Source of the DNA: an uncultured bacterium
GTDB taxonomy: Bacteria > Bacillota_I > Bacilli_A > RF39 > UBA660
NCBI GenBank assembly: GCA_949296605.1
Contig: CASFPB010000015.1
Span: 1 to 45,337 of the forward strand
DNA length: 45,337 nt
Reading direction: 5' to 3'
Below, one piece after another: positions 27,500-37,585 of this stretch. A program made the position numbers and the translations under genes. How positions within the stretch are numbered: the stretch's first letter is position 1; each line of letters opens with the position of its first letter. The notes beneath the pieces were generated by a model. It worked only from the letters and a program-made list of their open reading frames with translations, was not told the DNA's origin and ran no database searches.

Positions 27500-27963
27500 T
27501 GGATTTAAGTATAGATATTAAAGAAAATTCAAAATTAAATATAAGAAGTGCAGCATTAATTAAATATCAAGATAACTATTTTATAAGTAAAAGAAAAGAT
27601 AAGGATTATTATAGTATTCCTGGTGGTAGAGTGTCATTTAATGAAGATAGTAAAGAAACTATTATTCGAGAATTAAAAGAAGAGTTGGATTGGGATATAA
27701 AAAATAATGAATTAAAGCTAGCTAGGATTGTAGAAAATTTTTATAAAATAAAAGAAAATTTTATACATGAATACTTATTTATTTATGAAATAGAGATTGA
27801 TAAAAAATATTTTGATAAGGGTAATTTCATAAATTTAGAAAATCCATTAATGGAAATGAGATGGTATAAAAAAGATGAGTTTATTAAGTTAAATATTAAA
27901 CCTAATATTATAAAAGATATAATTTTGAATAATAGCTTTAAACATATAATAAATAGAGATTAA
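27499..27963 (+). CDS. Nudix hydrolase
   Basis: 154 aa. Nudix box: GGRVSFNEDSKETIIRELKE followed by EL, which fits Gx5Ex7REUxEE. It sits in a beta-rich domain that starts with IRSAALIKYQDNYFIS and ends with a MRWYKKDEF segment. Hydrolyses a nucleoside diphosphate linked to another moiety; the substrate is not predictable. It starts at TAATG with a one-base overlap and AAGGAG upstream. Confidence 0.9.
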   Translation: MDLSIDIKENSKLNIRSAALIKYQDNYFISKRKDKDYYSIPGGRVSFNEDSKETIIRELKEELDWDIKNNELKLARIVENFYKIKENFIHEYLFIYEIEIDKKYFDKGNFINLENPLMEMRWYKKDEFIKLNIKPNIIKDIILNNSFKHIINRD

Positions 27964-27993
27964 AAAAAGCCAACTATTTTAAAGTTGGTTTTA
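27962..27993. terminator. Bidirectional terminator
   Basis: AAGCCAACT (27967-27975) pairs with AGTTGGTTT (27983-27991), with A and T tracts on the outside, between the Nudix gene and the convergent GspE-like gene. Confidence 0.75.
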
Positions 27994-29292
27994 TAATGTT
28001 TCAATTTCATCATTTGGCATAATATCGATTATTTCTTTTGATTCTTGTGGTTTTCCCATGAACGCTGCTTTTATATCTTCTTCGTCTTCGCCTATATCTT
28101 CATCAACATCGATAACTCTTAATATTTCTTCAATACTTGTAAGACCAGCAACAACTTTTTCAAGTCCATCTTTAAGTAAACTTGTAACATCACTTCTATC
28201 ATAAACAAGGTGCCTTAATTCATTTTTACGTATATTATTTGTAATTGCATCACGGATTTCTTGGTTCATTAGTAATATTTCATGTAAGGCAATACGGCCA
28301 GTATATCCATTAATACATTCGTTACATCCATGAGGAGCATAAATTTGGTCAATTTTTTGATTTAAAACTTTTTCAAATAATACCTTTTCGAATTGCGTAG
28401 TTGGTCTGCTTGTTCTACATTTGGGGCATAGTCTTTTAACTAATCTTTGAGATATTATTCCAGATAAAGCGCTACCTAATAAATATCTTTCAACTTCCAT
28501 ATCAAGTAATCTTTCAATAGTATTTAATGAATTATTTGTGTGTATTGTTGATAAAACAAGGTGTCCAGTAATAGATGCTCTAACTGCAATACGAGCAGTT
28601 TCATCATCACGAATTTCTCCGATCATTATTATATCTGGGTCTTGTCTAAGAATACTTCTTAAAGTATTACCAAAGGTAAGTCCAATATCACTCATAACTT
28701 GAACTTGATTTATCCCCGCAATTTTCATTTCAACTGGGTCTTCAACGGTAATAATATTTCTTGAAACGGTATTTAGTATTTGTAACATTGCATAAACTGT
28801 AGTTGATTTACCACTACCAGTAGCACCAGCTACCAATATAATTCCGTTTGGAAATTTTATTAATTTATTAATCTTTTCTAAATTTTTATCTGATAATCCT
28901 AAATTTTCTAATCCTGCAGTGCTCATTGAATAATTTAAAATACGTATAACTATTTTTTCACCATCAACAATAGGTAAACTAGATACACGTAAATCTAAAT
29001 CTAATTTATCAGTTAAGTTTTTTATGGCACCATCTTGAGGTAATCTTGTTTCAGTAATATTCATTCCAGATATGATTTTTATTCTAGTTAAGAGATTTTT
29101 TTTGACGAAATTAGGAACTTTAGCATATTCTAAAAGTTCCCCATCAATTCTAATGCGGACATTTAGGGAATCTTCGGTAGGGTCAAAATGAATGTCTGAT
29201 GCTTTTTTATTAATGGCATCAATAATCATTTCGTTTACTATGTCTACAACAGGTTTATTTTCGTAGTCAAAATCTCTAAACATTTGTATCAC
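27991..29292 (-). CDS. GspE/PilB-type secretion or pilus ATPase
   Basis: 433 aa starting at GTG 29292, with AAAGGA five bases upstream. A short N-terminal domain (ASDIHFDP) leads into Walker A GATGSGKST (156-164), the Asp box ITVEDPVE, Walker B RQDPDIIMIGEIRDDETA, the His box THTNNS region, and a four-Cys zinc motif (CPKC....CNEC). It powers type IV pilus, type II secretion or competence pseudopilus assembly. The N1E domain of PilB/GspE is missing, as in ComGA-like forms. No pilin, inner-membrane or peptidase gene is nearby. The acidic tail (DVDEDIGEDEEDI) is unusual. Confidence 0.88.
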   Translation of the reverse strand: MIQMFRDFDYENKPVVDIVNEMIIDAINKKASDIHFDPTEDSLNVRIRIDGELLEYAKVPNFVKKNLLTRIKIISGMNITETRLPQDGAIKNLTDKLDLDLRVSSLPIVDGEKIVIRILNYSMSTAGLENLGLSDKNLEKINKLIKFPNGIILVAGATGSGKSTTVYAMLQILNTVSRNIITVEDPVEMKIAGINQVQVMSDIGLTFGNTLRSILRQDPDIIMIGEIRDDETARIAVRASITGHLVLSTIHTNNSLNTIERLLDMEVERYLLGSALSGIISQRLVKRLCPKCRTSRPTTQFEKVLFEKVLNQKIDQIYAPHGCNECINGYTGRIALHEILLMNQEIRDAITNNIRKNELRHLVYDRSDVTSLLKDGLEKVVAGLTSIEEILRVIDVDEDIGEDEEDIKAAFMGKPQESKEIIDIMPNDEIETL

Positions 29293-29424
29293 ACATATCC
29301 TTTATTCTATTCTATTCTTAATTATAAACTATTTAAAAAGATTATACAATATCATTTTTGGGATATTCAAAAAAAAATAAGTGTGTTAAAATAAATATTA
29401 GAAAGAAAATAATGAGGATTAAAC

Positions 29425-29964
29425 ATGTTAAAAATAGGGATAGATATTGATGATACTTTGACAAAAACAAGTGAGCTTGCCAATGAAATTTTACATCAAA
29501 ATGAAGAATATAAAGGTATTTTAGATTATCATAATCTAGATAAAAAAACACTTGATTTTTTTATTAAAGAAAACATAGAAAAGATTCAAAATGATGTAGA
29601 ATTAAATGAAAATGCTAAAGAAGTAATAGATTATTTAAAAGATAATGGTTGTAAAATAATATTTATTACTGCAAGAGGTTCACAAGGCTTAGAAAATTTA
29701 ATTCCTATTACTAAAAAATATTTAAGTAATAAAGGAATATATTATGATAAAATAATTTTTAAACAAGAAAGTAAAGTTGATGCATGTATTAAAAATAATA
29801 TCGATATATTTATTGATGATAAAGAAAAAGTATTAGATGAAATAAAAAAGGCAAACATAAAAACATTGCGATTTTGTTCATCAAAAACTATTAGTAAGCA
29901 TGAAAAAGTTAGTAATTGGTTAGAAGTAAAAAAATATATTGATAAAATTTTAAATGAAAAATAG
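29425..29964 (+). CDS. HAD-superfamily nucleotidase-like hydrolase
   Basis: 179 aa. HAD motif I is GIDIDDTL, motif II is IIFITARG, and the acidic motif IV is IDIFIDDKEKV, so the catalytic set is complete. Length and cap region (an all-helical insert after motif I) fit the 5'(3')-deoxyribonucleotidase-like group (NT5C/YorS-like). GAGG lies upstream of the ATG. It precedes ruvB by 46 bases. Confidence 0.82.
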   Translation: MLKIGIDIDDTLTKTSELANEILHQNEEYKGILDYHNLDKKTLDFFIKENIEKIQNDVELNENAKEVIDYLKDNGCKIIFITARGSQGLENLIPITKKYLSNKGIYYDKIIFKQESKVDACIKNNIDIFIDDKEKVLDEIKKANIKTLRFCSSKTISKHEKVSNWLEVKKYIDKILNEK

Positions 29965-30010
29965 AAAAAGAATGCGAACTAATGTATAATAGTGTGGGGA
30001 GTGTTAAAAA

Positions 30011-31033
30011 ATGAGTGAAAGAATAATTGAAGCAGATATGAAAGCAGAAGATGTTTTTGAACAAAATATAAGGCCAGAAAATTTAGGGGAATATGTTGGA
30101 CAAGAAAAGATAAAAGAAAATTTAAAAATATTTATAGAAGCTGCTAAAATGCGAAATGAACCATTAGATCACGTATTGTTGTATGGCCCTCCTGGTTTAG
30201 GAAAAACAACACTTGCTCATATAATTGCTAACGAAATGGGTTCAAACATTAAAACTGCAACTGGACCTTCAATAGAAAAAAGTGGTGATTTAGCTGCAAT
30301 ACTTTCAAATTTAGAAGTTGGAGACGTTTTATTTATAGATGAAATACATAGAATACCTTCGTTTATTGAAGAAATTTTATATTCTGCTATGGAAGATTTT
30401 ACAATAAATATAGTAATTGGTAGTGAAGGAAAAAGTAGAAGCGTAAAAATCGATTTACCACCATTTACATTAGTTGGGGCAACAACTAGAGCAGGAGATT
30501 TATCTAGCCCTCTTAGAGATAGATTTGGAATAGTTAATAAATTAGAATTTTATTCAGATAATGAACTTGCAAATATTGTTAAAAGAACAAGTAAGGTATT
30601 AAATATGCCAATCGAAGATGATGCAGCAGTTGAACTTGCAAAAAGAAGTAGAAAAACTCCAAGAATTGCTAATAGATTGTTTAAAAGAGTTCGAGATTTT
30701 GCCTTAGTAAAAGGTGATTCTACGATAAATTTGGAAACCACTATAGACTCACTTGATAGATTAAATGTAGATAAATATGGTTTAGATAATATTGATATCG
30801 AGTATTTAGAAGCGTTAATTAATAAATTTAATGGTGGTCCTGTTGGAGTTGAAACAATATCTACTGCTATTGGGGAAGAAATAACTACTATCGAAGATGT
30901 TGTTGAACCTTTTTTATTGCAAGAAGGTTTTATTAAAAGAACAAGAAGCGGAAGAGTTGCATGTGAAAAAGCATATGAACATTTAGAAATAGATCATAAT
31001 AGATCATTATTTGAAAGTGGGGGATTATTTTGA
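30011..31033 (+). CDS. ruvB: Holliday junction DNA helicase RuvB
   Basis: 340 aa. Walker A GPPGLGKT (59-66), Walker [10 protein letters not shown], sensor [21 protein letters not shown], and the C-terminal winged helix with [11 protein letters not shown] and TRSGRVA. RuvB is the ring motor that, with RuvA, moves Holliday junctions during recombinational repair. ruvA is not adjacent. GGGGAG precedes the ATG. The stop overlaps the start of folD. Confidence 0.97.
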   Translation: MSERIIEADMKAEDVFEQNIRPENLGEYVGQEKIKENLKIFIEAAKMRNEPLDHVLLYGPPGLGKTTLAHIIANEMGSNIKTATGPSIEKSGDLAAILSNLEVGDVLFIDEIHRIPSFIEEILYSAMEDFTINIVIGSEGKSRSVKIDLPPFTLVGATTRAGDLSSPLRDRFGIVNKLEFYSDNELANIVKRTSKVLNMPIEDDAAVELAKRSRKTPRIANRLFKRVRDFALVKGDSTINLETTIDSLDRLNVDKYGLDNIDIEYLEALINKFNGGPVGVETISTAIGEEITTIEDVVEPFLLQEGFIKRTRSGRVACEKAYEHLEIDHNRSLFESGGLF

Positions 31034-31866
31034 TACTTGATGGTAAAAAATTAAAACAAAAAATATTAGATGAAAATAAAGAAATTATAAATAATAATAA
31101 TTATAAAATAAAACTTGCTATTATTTTAGTTGGAAATAATGAAGCAAGTAAAATATATATAAAAAATAAGGAACTTGCTTGTAATTATGTAGGTATTAAA
31201 GTAGATAAATATTTGTTAGATGAAAAAACAAAAGAAGAAGATCTTATTAAATTAATAAATAAATTAAATAGTGATAATGAGATTACAGGCATAATTTTAC
31301 AAAGTCCTGTTCCAAGTCAAATAGATTTTAATAAATGTAGTGGTTTAATAGATGCTAAAAAAGATGTAGATGGATTTACTAAAGAAAATATTTATAATTT
31401 ATATCTTGGTGTAGATACAATTTTACCATGCACAGTTAAAGGAATCATTAAACTTTTAGAAGAGTATAAAATAAAAATAAGCGGTGAAAATGTTGTTATA
31501 GTTGGAAGAGGAAATATAGTAGGTCATCCGCTTGGTTTAGCAATGTTAAATAAAGATGCAACAGTTACTATAGCGCATTCTAAAACTAAAAATTTAAAAG
31601 ATATAACAAAAAAAGCAGATATATTAATTAGTGCAACAGGAATTCCACATTTAATAAAAGAAGATATGATAAAAGAAAATGCAACAATAATAGATGTTGG
31701 AGTTGCTAAAATTGATGGAAAAATAGTTGGAGATGTAGATTTTATAAATGTATCTAAAAAAGCAAGTTATATAACACCCAATCCTGGTGGTGTTGGACCA
31801 ATGACTGTTGCAATGATTATAGATAATTTGATTTTTATGTATGAAAGGGGTATAAATAATGGATAA
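31030..31866 (+). CDS. folD: Bifunctional methylene-THF dehydrogenase / methenyl-THF cyclohydrolase FolD
   Basis: 278 aa from a TTG start that overlaps the ruvB stop by 4 bases. Family motifs: the catalytic-Lys segment [28 protein letters not shown], the NADP fold [14 protein letters not shown], and [13 protein letters not shown]. It interconverts 5,10-methylene-, methenyl- and 10-formyl-tetrahydrofolate in the cytoplasm. The next gene, glyA, makes its substrate. Confidence 0.97.
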   Translation: MILDGKKLKQKILDENKEIINNNNYKIKLAIILVGNNEASKIYIKNKELACNYVGIKVDKYLLDEKTKEEDLIKLINKLNSDNEITGIILQSPVPSQIDFNKCSGLIDAKKDVDGFTKENIYNLYLGVDTILPCTVKGIIKLLEEYKIKISGENVVIVGRGNIVGHPLGLAMLNKDATVTIAHSKTKNLKDITKKADILISATGIPHLIKEDMIKENATIIDVGVAKIDGKIVGDVDFINVSKKASYITPNPGGVGPMTVAMIIDNLIFMYERGINNG

Positions 31867-33085
31867 AATATTAGAAAACGCATTAAAAAATGAAAGAATT
31901 AGACAAGAAGAAAATATTGAACTTATAGCAAGTGAAAATTATGTATCAAAAGATATATTAAAATTACAAGGTAGCATATTAACAAATAAATATGCTGAAG
32001 GTTACCCAAATAAAAGATATTATGGTGGATGTGAAAATGTTGATGTTATTGAATCTACTGCGATAGAATATGCTAAAAAATTATTTAATTGTAAATATGC
32101 TAATGTTCAACCTCATTCAGGATCTAGTGCTAATATGGCAGTATATAGGGCGTTATTAAAACCAAAAGATAAAGTTATGGGAATGAATCTTGCTAATGGT
32201 GGACATTTAACTCATGGACATAAAATGTCTTTTAGTGGACAAGATTATGAAATAGTTGATTACAACATAGATGAGGAAAGTGAAATAATAGATTATGATG
32301 CAATAAAAGAAAAAGTATTAAAGGAAAAACCAAAAATGATTATTGCAGGAGCAAGTGCTTATTCAAGAATAATAGATTTTAAAAAATTTAGAGAAATTGC
32401 AGACCTAGTTGGAGCGTATTTATTTGTAGATATGGCTCATATTGCTGGATTAGTTGCAACCAACCTTCATCCATCACCACTTCCTTATGCTGATATTGTT
32501 ACAACAACAACTCATAAAACTTTAAGAGGCCCAAGAGGAGGGTTAATTTTAACTAATAATGAAGAAATTGCTAAAAAAATTGACAAAGTAATTTTTCCAG
32601 GTATTCAAGGTGGTCCTTTAATGCATGTAATTGCTGCAAAAGCACAATGTTTTTATGAAGCAATGCAACCAGAATTTAAAATGTATCAAGAACAAGTTTT
32701 AAAAAATATTAAAGCATTAGCAAAAAGTTTACAAGAAGAAGGATTTCACGTTGTATCAAATGGAACAGATAATCATTTAATATTAGTTGATGTTAAAAGT
32801 TGTTGCGGTATAACTGGGTTAGATGCTCAAAATATCTTAGATAGTATTAATATTACTGTAAATAAAAATGCTATTCCTAATGATAGTGAATCTCCAATGG
32901 TTACTAGTGGAATTAGATTAGGTTCACCTGCAATGACTACCAGGGGATTACTAGAAAATGATTTTATAAAAATAGGTAAAATTATAGCTAAAACATTAAA
33001 AAATTATAATGATGAAAATGTAATTAATGAAATGAAAAATGAAGTATTAAAAATTACAAAAAAATACCCATTATGGTATGATTAA
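31859..33085 (+). CDS. glyA: Serine hydroxymethyltransferase
   Basis: 408 aa. Opening [12 protein letters not shown], the substrate-binding [10 protein letters not shown], the PLP Lys220 in [14 protein letters not shown], and [14 protein letters not shown] near the end. It converts serine and tetrahydrofolate to glycine and 5,10-methylene-tetrahydrofolate. It overlaps folD by 8 bases with AAGGGG upstream. Confidence 0.97.
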   Translation: MDKILENALKNERIRQEENIELIASENYVSKDILKLQGSILTNKYAEGYPNKRYYGGCENVDVIESTAIEYAKKLFNCKYANVQPHSGSSANMAVYRALLKPKDKVMGMNLANGGHLTHGHKMSFSGQDYEIVDYNIDEESEIIDYDAIKEKVLKEKPKMIIAGASAYSRIIDFKKFREIADLVGAYLFVDMAHIAGLVATNLHPSPLPYADIVTTTTHKTLRGPRGGLILTNNEEIAKKIDKVIFPGIQGGPLMHVIAAKAQCFYEAMQPEFKMYQEQVLKNIKALAKSLQEEGFHVVSNGTDNHLILVDVKSCCGITGLDAQNILDSINITVNKNAIPNDSESPMVTSGIRLGSPAMTTRGLLENDFIKIGKIIAKTLKNYNDENVINEMKNEVLKITKKYPLWYD

Positions 33086-33095
33086 GGGAGTAAAA

Positions 33096-34286
33096 ATGAT
33101 AAAAATTGATATTGCAAAGTCTTATTTTGATACATTAGATGGTAAATTAGATTTAGATGCGTGTTTAATGCTTAGTGGTAAATTTGCAGGAGTCTGTTAT
33201 GATTTAGAGGGTTTTAATAAATTAAAAGAAGAAAGTGAAGAAAAAACTAAAAGAAGAATAGTTTTAACGAAAGATAATGGGCATCATAGTGTATATGATC
33301 ACATTTACATGAGTTTAAATATAACTAATATACCTAAAATATTAGCTATGATATTAAATAATGAAAAAGAATATACTACTAGTGAAAAATCAGCTAGATA
33401 TACAAAAATAGAAGCTGGTAAAGATAGTGTAATTTCTAAAAGAGAAATAGAACTTTATGAAAAATGGTTAAAAATATTTGAAAGAAAAATAAAGGAACTA
33501 TATAAAGATACTTTTAGTGAAAGCAAAATTACTAAATTGGCGCAAGAGAATGCAAGATATTTAGTTACAGTGTTTATGCCCACAACAATGATTTATACTA
33601 CATCATTAAGACAAATTAATTATATAGTATCTTGGTTTAAAAAATATATAAAGGAACAACAAAATGATAGTGATTTTTCTCATAAATTATCTAAATATAT
33701 GCAAGAGTTTATTGATGAAATAAAAAAATTAAATATATTAGATGAGGGTTTATTAAAAAATGAAAAAAATAGAAGTATTTCTTTGTTCGGTTCAAATTTA
33801 AAAGAAAAAGAAGAATATTTTGGTGATGTATATGCAACAGTTTATGAAGGGTCATTTGCAATGCTTGCTCAAGCTCAAAGACATAGAACAATTGATTATA
33901 AAATTGAAATAGATGATAGTGATAAATATTTTATACCACCAATATTGCTTGATGATGATGCATTAAAAAATGAATGGTTAGAAGATATAAAAAGTGTAAA
34001 AAATGTTTATCCATGTGGTAAGTTAATAACAATTTTTGAACGTGGAACATATGAAAACTTCATATTAAAATGTAAAGAAAGATTGTGTAGTTGTGCTCAA
34101 CTTGAAATAATGAATCAAACAAAAAATACATTGCATAAATATAGTGAGGCTCTAGAAAAAAGTAATAATCCATTAAAAGATGATATAAAAAATTATTTAA
34201 AAGGAGCAAGATGCACATTTAAAGATTTTGTATGTCATAGTAAATGCAATTTTAAAGAAGGAATTAATTTAATTAATAAAATATAA
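33096..34286 (+). CDS. ThyX-like flavin-dependent thymidylate synthase, double length
   Basis: 396 aa from ATG 33096 (AAGGGAG upstream), about 1.8 times a normal ThyX. The first half carries the ThyX pattern HHSVYDH (H63-H64), TSEKSARYTK and ARYLVTVFMPTTMIYTTSLRQ but no RHR. The second half carries AQAQRHRTIDYKI (R262-H263-R264) and a KERLCSCAQLEI segment like the ThyX C-terminus. This suggests an internal duplication with split active-site motifs, as in the long chlamydial ThyX. Expected reaction: FAD/NADPH-dependent methylation of dUMP with methylene-THF. The folD, glyA and tmk neighbours support this. Confidence 0.8.
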   Translation: MIKIDIAKSYFDTLDGKLDLDACLMLSGKFAGVCYDLEGFNKLKEESEEKTKRRIVLTKDNGHHSVYDHIYMSLNITNIPKILAMILNNEKEYTTSEKSARYTKIEAGKDSVISKREIELYEKWLKIFERKIKELYKDTFSESKITKLAQENARYLVTVFMPTTMIYTTSLRQINYIVSWFKKYIKEQQNDSDFSHKLSKYMQEFIDEIKKLNILDEGLLKNEKNRSISLFGSNLKEKEEYFGDVYATVYEGSFAMLAQAQRHRTIDYKIEIDDSDKYFIPPILLDDDALKNEWLEDIKSVKNVYPCGKLITIFERGTYENFILKCKERLCSCAQLEIMNQTKNTLHKYSEALEKSNNPLKDDIKNYLKGARCTFKDFVCHSKCNFKEGINLINKI

Positions 34287-34301
34287 GGGAGTGTTAGTAA
34301 T

Positions 34302-34979
34302 ATGAGAGGTAAGTTAATAGTAGTTGAAGGAACTGATTGTTCAGGAAAAGAAACGCAAGTAAAGATGCTAGTTGAAAAATATAAAAAAAAGAATAAAAAA
34401 ATATATAATTTTAGTTTTCCAAATTATGATTGCCCAACGGGTAAAATTGTTGGAGGACCATATTTAGGTAAAAAGCAAATATGTGAAGGTTGGTTTCCTG
34501 AGGGAGCAGCAAATGTTGATGCATTAGTAGCATCTGCTTACTATGCGGCAGATCGACGTTATAATATCAAAGAAATAGAAGATCATTTAAATAATGGTGA
34601 TATTGTTTTACTTGATAGATATGTTGAATCAAATATGGCTCATCAAGGTGGAAAATTAAATACAAAAGAAGAAAGAGTAAAAATGTATGAAAAATTAGAT
34701 GAACTTGAATTTGGTATAATGGAATTACCTAGGCCAGATGCTGTAATATTTTTATATATGCCATATGAATATGCTGCAATACTAAAAAAGAGTAGAAGCG
34801 AATCAGCTGATCAACATGAATCAAATAAAGATCATTTAAAAAGAGCAGAAGATGCATATTTAGAATTAACTGAAAAATATGGATATATAAAAATAGATTG
34901 TGTTAAAGATGATGTTATTAGAACAATTGATGATATTAATGATGAATTTGAAAGAAAGTTTGAGGAATTAATAAAATGA
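34302..34979 (+). CDS. tmk: Thymidylate kinase
   Basis: 225 aa. P-loop [11 protein letters not shown] (9-19), the [12 protein letters not shown] motif, and a LID-like region with [11 protein letters not shown]. It phosphorylates dTMP to dTDP, directly downstream of the ThyX-like gene. The P-loop has Cys-Ser-Gly instead of the usual Gly-Ala-Gly, as in the longer, more eukaryote-like dTMP kinases found in some Bacillota. AGGGAG precedes the ATG. The gene ends in TGA, overlapping queA (ATGA). Confidence 0.92.
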   Translation: MRGKLIVVEGTDCSGKETQVKMLVEKYKKKNKKIYNFSFPNYDCPTGKIVGGPYLGKKQICEGWFPEGAANVDALVASAYYAADRRYNIKEIEDHLNNGDIVLLDRYVESNMAHQGGKLNTKEERVKMYEKLDELEFGIMELPRPDAVIFLYMPYEYAAILKKSRSESADQHESNKDHLKRAEDAYLELTEKYGYIKIDCVKDDVIRTIDDINDEFERKFEELIK

Positions 34980-35992
34980 ATATTGAAGAATATAATTATG
35001 ATTTACCACAAGAATTAATTGCTCAAACTCCTCTTAAAAATAGAAGTGATTCAAAATTATTAATTATGGATAAAAATAATGGAGAACTAAAAGAAGATAT
35101 ATTTAAAAATATAATAGATTACATTACTCCTGATGATATTTTAGTATTAAACGATACAAAAGTTATTCCAGCAAGATTAATCGGAGAAAAAGAAGATACA
35201 AAAGCAGTAATAGAATTATTACTATTAAAAAATACTGAAAATAATAATTGGGAATGTTTATCAAGACCTCAAAAAAGATTACACGAGGGAACAATTGTAA
35301 CTTTTGGGAATGGTTTATTAAAAGCAAAAGTCATAAAAAAAATGGATGAAGGAATAGTTGAAGTGGAATTAATATATGAAGGCATTCTAATGGAAATATT
35401 AGATAAGTTAGGAACAATGCCACTTCCTCCATATATACATGAAAAATTGGAAGACGAGTCAAGGTATCAGACAGTTTATGCTAAAAATATTGGTTCTGCT
35501 GCTGCTCCAACCGCAGGTTTACACTTTACCAAAGAATTATTAAATCAAATCAAAGAAAAGGGAATAACCATATGTTATGTAACTTTACATGTAGGTCTTG
35601 GAACATTTAGACCAGTTGAAGAAACTGATATTACAAAACATAAAATGCATAGTGAATACTACATAATAAATGAGGAAACTGCTAAAACTTTAAATGAATG
35701 TAAGGGTAAAATTTATGCAGTTGGAACAACTTCAACTAGGGTTTTAGAAACTGTTAGAAGTAAATATGACAAATTTGAAGCATGTAGTGGATGGACTGAT
35801 ATTTTTATTTATCCAGGATATAAGTTTAAATCTATTGATGGATTAATTACTAATTTTCACTTACCTAAAAGCACTTTATTAATGTTAGTTTCGGCATTAT
35901 CTAGTAAAGATTATATATTAAATGCATATAAGTTTGCTATAAAAAATAATTATCGTTTTTTCTCTTTCGGAGATGCAATGTTTATAAAATAA
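34976..35992 (+). CDS. queA: tRNA preQ1 ribosyltransferase-isomerase QueA
   Basis: 338 aa. Motifs: [11 protein letters not shown] at the start, [24 protein letters not shown], the [10 protein letters not shown] active-site segment, [11 protein letters not shown], and [13 protein letters not shown] near the end. It transfers the ribosyl part of S-adenosylmethionine to preQ1 in tRNA during queuosine synthesis. It overlaps tmk by 4 bases and ends the run that starts at ruvB. Confidence 0.97.
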   Translation: MNIEEYNYDLPQELIAQTPLKNRSDSKLLIMDKNNGELKEDIFKNIIDYITPDDILVLNDTKVIPARLIGEKEDTKAVIELLLLKNTENNNWECLSRPQKRLHEGTIVTFGNGLLKAKVIKKMDEGIVEVELIYEGILMEILDKLGTMPLPPYIHEKLEDESRYQTVYAKNIGSAAAPTAGLHFTKELLNQIKEKGITICYVTLHVGLGTFRPVEETDITKHKMHSEYYIINEETAKTLNECKGKIYAVGTTSTRVLETVRSKYDKFEACSGWTDIFIYPGYKFKSIDGLITNFHLPKSTLLMLVSALSSKDYILNAYKFAIKNNYRFFSFGDAMFIK

Positions 35993-36026
35993 AAAATCTC
36001 AATGTTGCTTATCAACTTGAGATTTT
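35991..36026. terminator. Bidirectional terminator
   Basis: AAAATCTCAA (35993-36002) pairs with TTGAGATTTT (36017-36026), and GTTG/CAAC pairs inside it, between queA and the convergent kinase genes. Confidence 0.75.
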
Positions 36027-36778
36027 ATTCTTTTTCTAACTCTATTTTTTTCTCTTTTACTAGGTAAATCAATTGTTTCAAATAAACCTACAACATCTAG
36101 TTCTTCCATTTTTCTTTTTTTAGTATATATATCAATTATAATGTCTATTGTATGTATTATTTCTCTATCGGCTTTTGCATTAAGTAATAATTCTCTTAAA
36201 TCAAAAATGCTATGTTTTTTCATAAAAATTTCTAAATCGCAATAATAAAATAATGATAAAGCACTGATAAAAGCTTTAACAATATCTTCAAAAATGGTTC
36301 CTATATAAAACGTATTATAAGTGTAATAATAACAGCATGCTTTATCAGTAGAATTTTTAATTATTCCTAAATCCCAGTCAATAAAAATAGCACTATCATC
36401 TTTAATTAAAATGTTAGAAGTGCGAATATCATTAAAAATAAAATATTTATGTATTTCTTTTAATATTGCAAATATTTCTAAAATTATTTTTCTAACATCT
36501 TTTTCTTGTTCATTACGAGATACTAACAATGATATATCTTGGGCATTACTTATAAATGGCATTTTATAGCCATATATTTCTCTATCACATAATAAATCTG
36601 TTGGTAATAAAACTCCTGGAAAAGATTTAAAACTATTCATAAATTTTAAAAAATTTATTCTTTGTTCTTTATCAGGGAATAAAGTGCATATTTTATATAA
36701 ATCATTATCCTCACCTTCATATATTCCTAAAGAAAATTTAGGATATTTTTTTATAATTTCTCTATCAATTTCTATCAT
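35999..36778 (-). CDS. Kinase-like protein, tandem paralogue 3
   Basis: 259 aa from ATG 36778 (GAGG upstream); a TTG at 36790 is in frame. Protein-kinase-like/APH-like fold: an N-lobe with LYKICTL, the catalytic loop IHKYFIFNDIRTSNIL (Asp and Asn kept) and the metal motif FIDWDLG. It shares its layout with the two upstream genes: YPKFS.GIY at the start, YGY.M.FI mid-N-lobe, FISALSL..YCD.E.F helices, and a basic C-terminal tail (REKNRVRKRIK). Substrate unknown. Last gene of the three-gene unit, 16 bases after paralogue 2. Confidence 0.72.
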   Translation of the reverse strand: MIEIDREIIKKYPKFSLGIYEGEDNDLYKICTLFPDKEQRINFLKFMNSFKSFPGVLLPTDLLCDREIYGYKMPFISNAQDISLLVSRNEQEKDVRKIILEIFAILKEIHKYFIFNDIRTSNILIKDDSAIFIDWDLGIIKNSTDKACCYYYTYNTFYIGTIFEDIVKAFISALSLFYYCDLEIFMKKHSIFDLRELLLNAKADREIIHTIDIIIDIYTKKRKMEELDVVGLFETIDLPSKREKNRVRKRIKSQVDKQH

Positions 36779-36794
36779 ATTATACCTCAACTCT

Positions 36795-37568
36795 TTAATT
36801 TCTTTTACGATTAATTCTTTCTCTAATTAATTCTTTTTCTTTTTTAGTAGGTAGGTTAACATTTAAAAACATATTTGTAAAGTCAAAATCTTTAACTCTT
36901 TCATCATAAATATATAGTGCCGTAAATAATTTTATACAATGTATAATTTCTTTATCGGCATTTATACTTTCTAATAAACTCTGTAAATCTAATAAATTGT
37001 GGGTTGTCATAAAAAGTTCAATATCACAATGATAAAGTAGGGATAAAGCACTAATAAAAGCTTTTGCTAAATCTTCTAAAACTGTTCCTATATATTTTCT
37101 TGTTAATACCCCATAATAAAATCTTGCATAATCTTCAGTTCCTTTAATAATTCCAAAATCCCAGTCAATAAATATAGCACTATTATCTTTAACTAAAATA
37201 TTTGAATTGCGAACATCTATAAATATAAAATGCTTATGAATTTCTTTTAATGCTTCAAATATACTTGATATAATCTTTCTTATATCTGCTATGTCTTTAT
37301 TTGTTCTATATATAAACTCATCAATGTTACATGAACCATTTATATAATCCATTTCATAACCGTAAATCTCATCATCATATAATAAATTTAATGGTAAATT
37401 TAAACCAGGAATATTTTCTAATCCATAAATATACTTTAAAAAATTAATTCTATTTAATGTAGATAAATCAAATTTACATATTTTATATAAAGTTCTATCC
37501 ATGCTCCAATAAATATCTTTTGAAAACTTTGGATATGATTGAACTATTTTTCTATCAATTTCTTTCAT
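36795..37568 (-). CDS. Kinase-like protein, tandem paralogue 2
   Basis: 257 aa. Start YPKFSKDIYWSMD, catalytic loop IHKHFIFIDVRNSNIL, metal motif FIDWDFG, basic tail KEKELIRERINRK. The closest relatives by eye are the two flanking paralogues. The residue before the catalytic Asp (Ile here, Asn or Gly in the others) varies, which may reflect divergence of substrate. No signal peptide. The ATG is preceded by AGGAG. Confidence 0.72.
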   Translation of the reverse strand: MKEIDRKIVQSYPKFSKDIYWSMDRTLYKICKFDLSTLNRINFLKYIYGLENIPGLNLPLNLLYDDEIYGYEMDYINGSCNIDEFIYRTNKDIADIRKIISSIFEALKEIHKHFIFIDVRNSNILVKDNSAIFIDWDFGIIKGTEDYARFYYGVLTRKYIGTVLEDLAKAFISALSLLYHCDIELFMTTHNLLDLQSLLESINADKEIIHCIKLFTALYIYDERVKDFDFTNMFLNVNLPTKKEKELIRERINRKRN

Positions 37569-37585
37569 TTCATTCTCCTAAATAG

